Shown piece by piece: positions 6,941 to 7,801 of a stretch of DNA of 7,801 nt (positions within the stretch are counted from its first letter, which is position 1; every line of letters begins with the position of its first letter). A program made the translations under genes and the position numbers. Below the pieces are notes generated by a model, which was not told the DNA's origin, made no database searches, and saw only the letters and a list, made by a program, of their open reading frames with translations. Source of the stretch: CAYVFM01 sp964546375 (lineage in GTDB: Bacteria > Gemmatimonadota > Gemmatimonadetes > Palauibacterales > Palauibacteraceae); the NCBI GenBank assembly GCA_964546375.1, contig CAZJJO010000092.1:1-7801 (forward strand). Reading direction: 5' to 3'.

Positions 6941-7801
6941 ATGGGCAACTACGCGAAGATCTTCGGGCTGATGGCCCTGATGACGGCCCTCTTCATGGGG
7001 GTCGCCGGCTGGCTGGGCGGCACCGAGTGGATGGTGGGCGCCTTCCTGTTCGCCGCCCTCTTCAACTTCGGCAGCTACTGGTTCAGCGACCGCATGGTGA
7101 TGCGGATGTACGGGGCCGAGGAGGTGAGCCGGGCCGACCGGCCCGAGCTGTACGACATGGTCGACCGGCTCCGCCGCCGGGCCGACCTGCCGATGCCCAC
7201 CGTGGCCATCGCCCCCACCGACCAGCCCAACGCCTTCGCCACCGGGCGCAGCCCCGAGAAGGCGGTGGTCTGCTTCACCGAGGGGATCCTCGAGGCGCTG
7301 GACGAGGACGAGCTGGCCGGGGTGGCGGCCCACGAGCTGGCCCACGTCCGGAACCGCGACATGCTGATCGGCACCGTCTCGGCCACCATGGCGGCGGCGG
7401 TGGTGATGCTGGCCCGCTTCGGCCTCTTCTTCGGCGGCGGCCGGGACCGCGGCGGGCTGGTGGGGATGCTGCTGATGGTGATCCTGGCGCCGCTGGCGGC
7501 GATGCTGATCAAGATGGCCATCAGCCGCGCCGGCGAGTACCGGGCCGACCGGACGGGCGCCGAGATCGGGGGCCGTCCCGAGGCGCTGGCCCGGGCGCTC
7601 CGGAAGATGGAGCGGATCGCCGAGAACAAGGGCCCGATGCGGATCCGCGGCGCCGGCCCGCGGGGCGGGAAGGAGCTGAACGAGGCGGCCGCCCACCTCT
7701 GCATCGTCAACCCGCTCGGGAGCGGCGGCGGGGTCGACTTCTCCTCCCTCTTCAGCACCCACCCGCCCACCGACGAGCGGGTCCGCCGGCTGGAGGAGAT
7801 G
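6941..7801 (+). CDS. htpX: HtpX-family membrane zinc metalloprotease (M48B), cut by the window end
   Basis: This is an inner-membrane protease that cleaves misfolded or damaged membrane proteins, acting alongside FtsH in envelope quality control. The ATG opens a frame of 287 codons that reaches the last base without a stop. HtpX proteins are usually about 280-300 aa and the visible end (FSTHPPTDERVRRLEEM, 271-287) is the normal C-terminal motif, so probably only a few residues are missing. The HExxH zinc site is HELAH at 131-135 within AAHELAHVRNRDM. The third ligand is E199 in SRAGEYRAD (195-203). The family motifs NFGSYWFSD (42-50), MYGAEEVS (56-63) and PNAFATG (96-102) are intact. Predicted membrane segments lie at about 7-25, 29-47, 142-163 and 173-192. 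All catalytic residues are present, so it should be active. It lies 129 bases downstream of tamB on the same strand and may have its own promoter. Confidence 0.96.
   Translation, partial: MGNYAKIFGLMALMTALFMGVAGWLGGTEWMVGAFLFAALFNFGSYWFSDRMVMRMYGAEEVSRADRPELYDMVDRLRRRADLPMPTVAIAPTDQPNAFATGRSPEKAVVCFTEGILEALDEDELAGVAAHELAHVRNRDMLIGTVSATMAAAVVMLARFGLFFGGGRDRGGLVGMLLMVILAPLAAMLIKMAISRAGEYRADRTGAEIGGRPEALARALRKMERIAENKGPMRIRGAGPRGGKELNEAAAHLCIVNPLGSGGGVDFSSLFSTHPPTDERVRRLEEM

Noticed and set aside
4142..7762. A 1206-codon open frame on the minus strand running across tamB, the gap and htpX
   Set aside because: It is antisense to two well-recognised genes. Its translation is low-complexity (Pro/Ala/Gly/Arg/His/Gln-rich) with no recognisable motif. 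Very high GC removes stop codons from the complementary frames, so such long shadows are expected.

Overview
The window is a very GC-rich (roughly three-quarters G+C by eye), densely coding stretch with three genes, all on the + strand. They read as an outer-membrane biogenesis locus of a Gram-negative (diderm) bacterium. The first protein is an Omp85-family protein with a signal peptide, POTRA domains and a beta-barrel, and the second is a TamB-family protein, so an outer membrane is certain. The GC content, the GTG start, the proline/glycine/arginine-rich coding style and the detailed form of the barrel protein (Cys-bearing insert in POTRA 1, C-terminus ending in SIGQAF) suggest Gemmatimonadota or a similar high-GC phylum. 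That taxonomic guess is inference only.

Layout: positions 1-2244 encode a TamA/BamA-type outer-membrane protein (747 aa, three apparent POTRA domains, barrel, conserved VRGF motif). One base after its stop codon, positions 2246-6811 encode a 1521-aa TamB homologue with an N-terminal membrane anchor, a long AsmA/TamB-like beta-repeat body and a canonical C-terminal TamB domain. A 129-base gap follows. It holds a GC-rich hairpin just after the tamB stop and no convincing promoter consensus. From 6941 to the window edge runs an almost complete htpX gene, encoding a membrane zinc metalloprotease (287 codons visible, no stop reached).

How the genes fit together: TamA and TamB form the translocation and assembly module. 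TamB is thought to bridge the periplasm from its inner-membrane anchor to the TamA barrel, helping insert outer-membrane proteins and, in many bacteria, helping carry phospholipids to the outer membrane. The one-base spacing argues for translational coupling of the pair. HtpX is an inner-membrane quality-control protease. It may be a separately expressed neighbour that shares an envelope-stress theme rather than part of the same complex.

I found no mobile element, CRISPR array, tRNA, rRNA or riboswitch, and nothing I would call a new system. The points worth a second look are details inside known families: a perfect 15-bp tandem duplication in the signal-peptide core of TamA, eight mature cysteines in TamA that fall into four local pairs, a lone cysteine pair in the conserved TamB domain, and a long segment before the last barrel strand of TamA.
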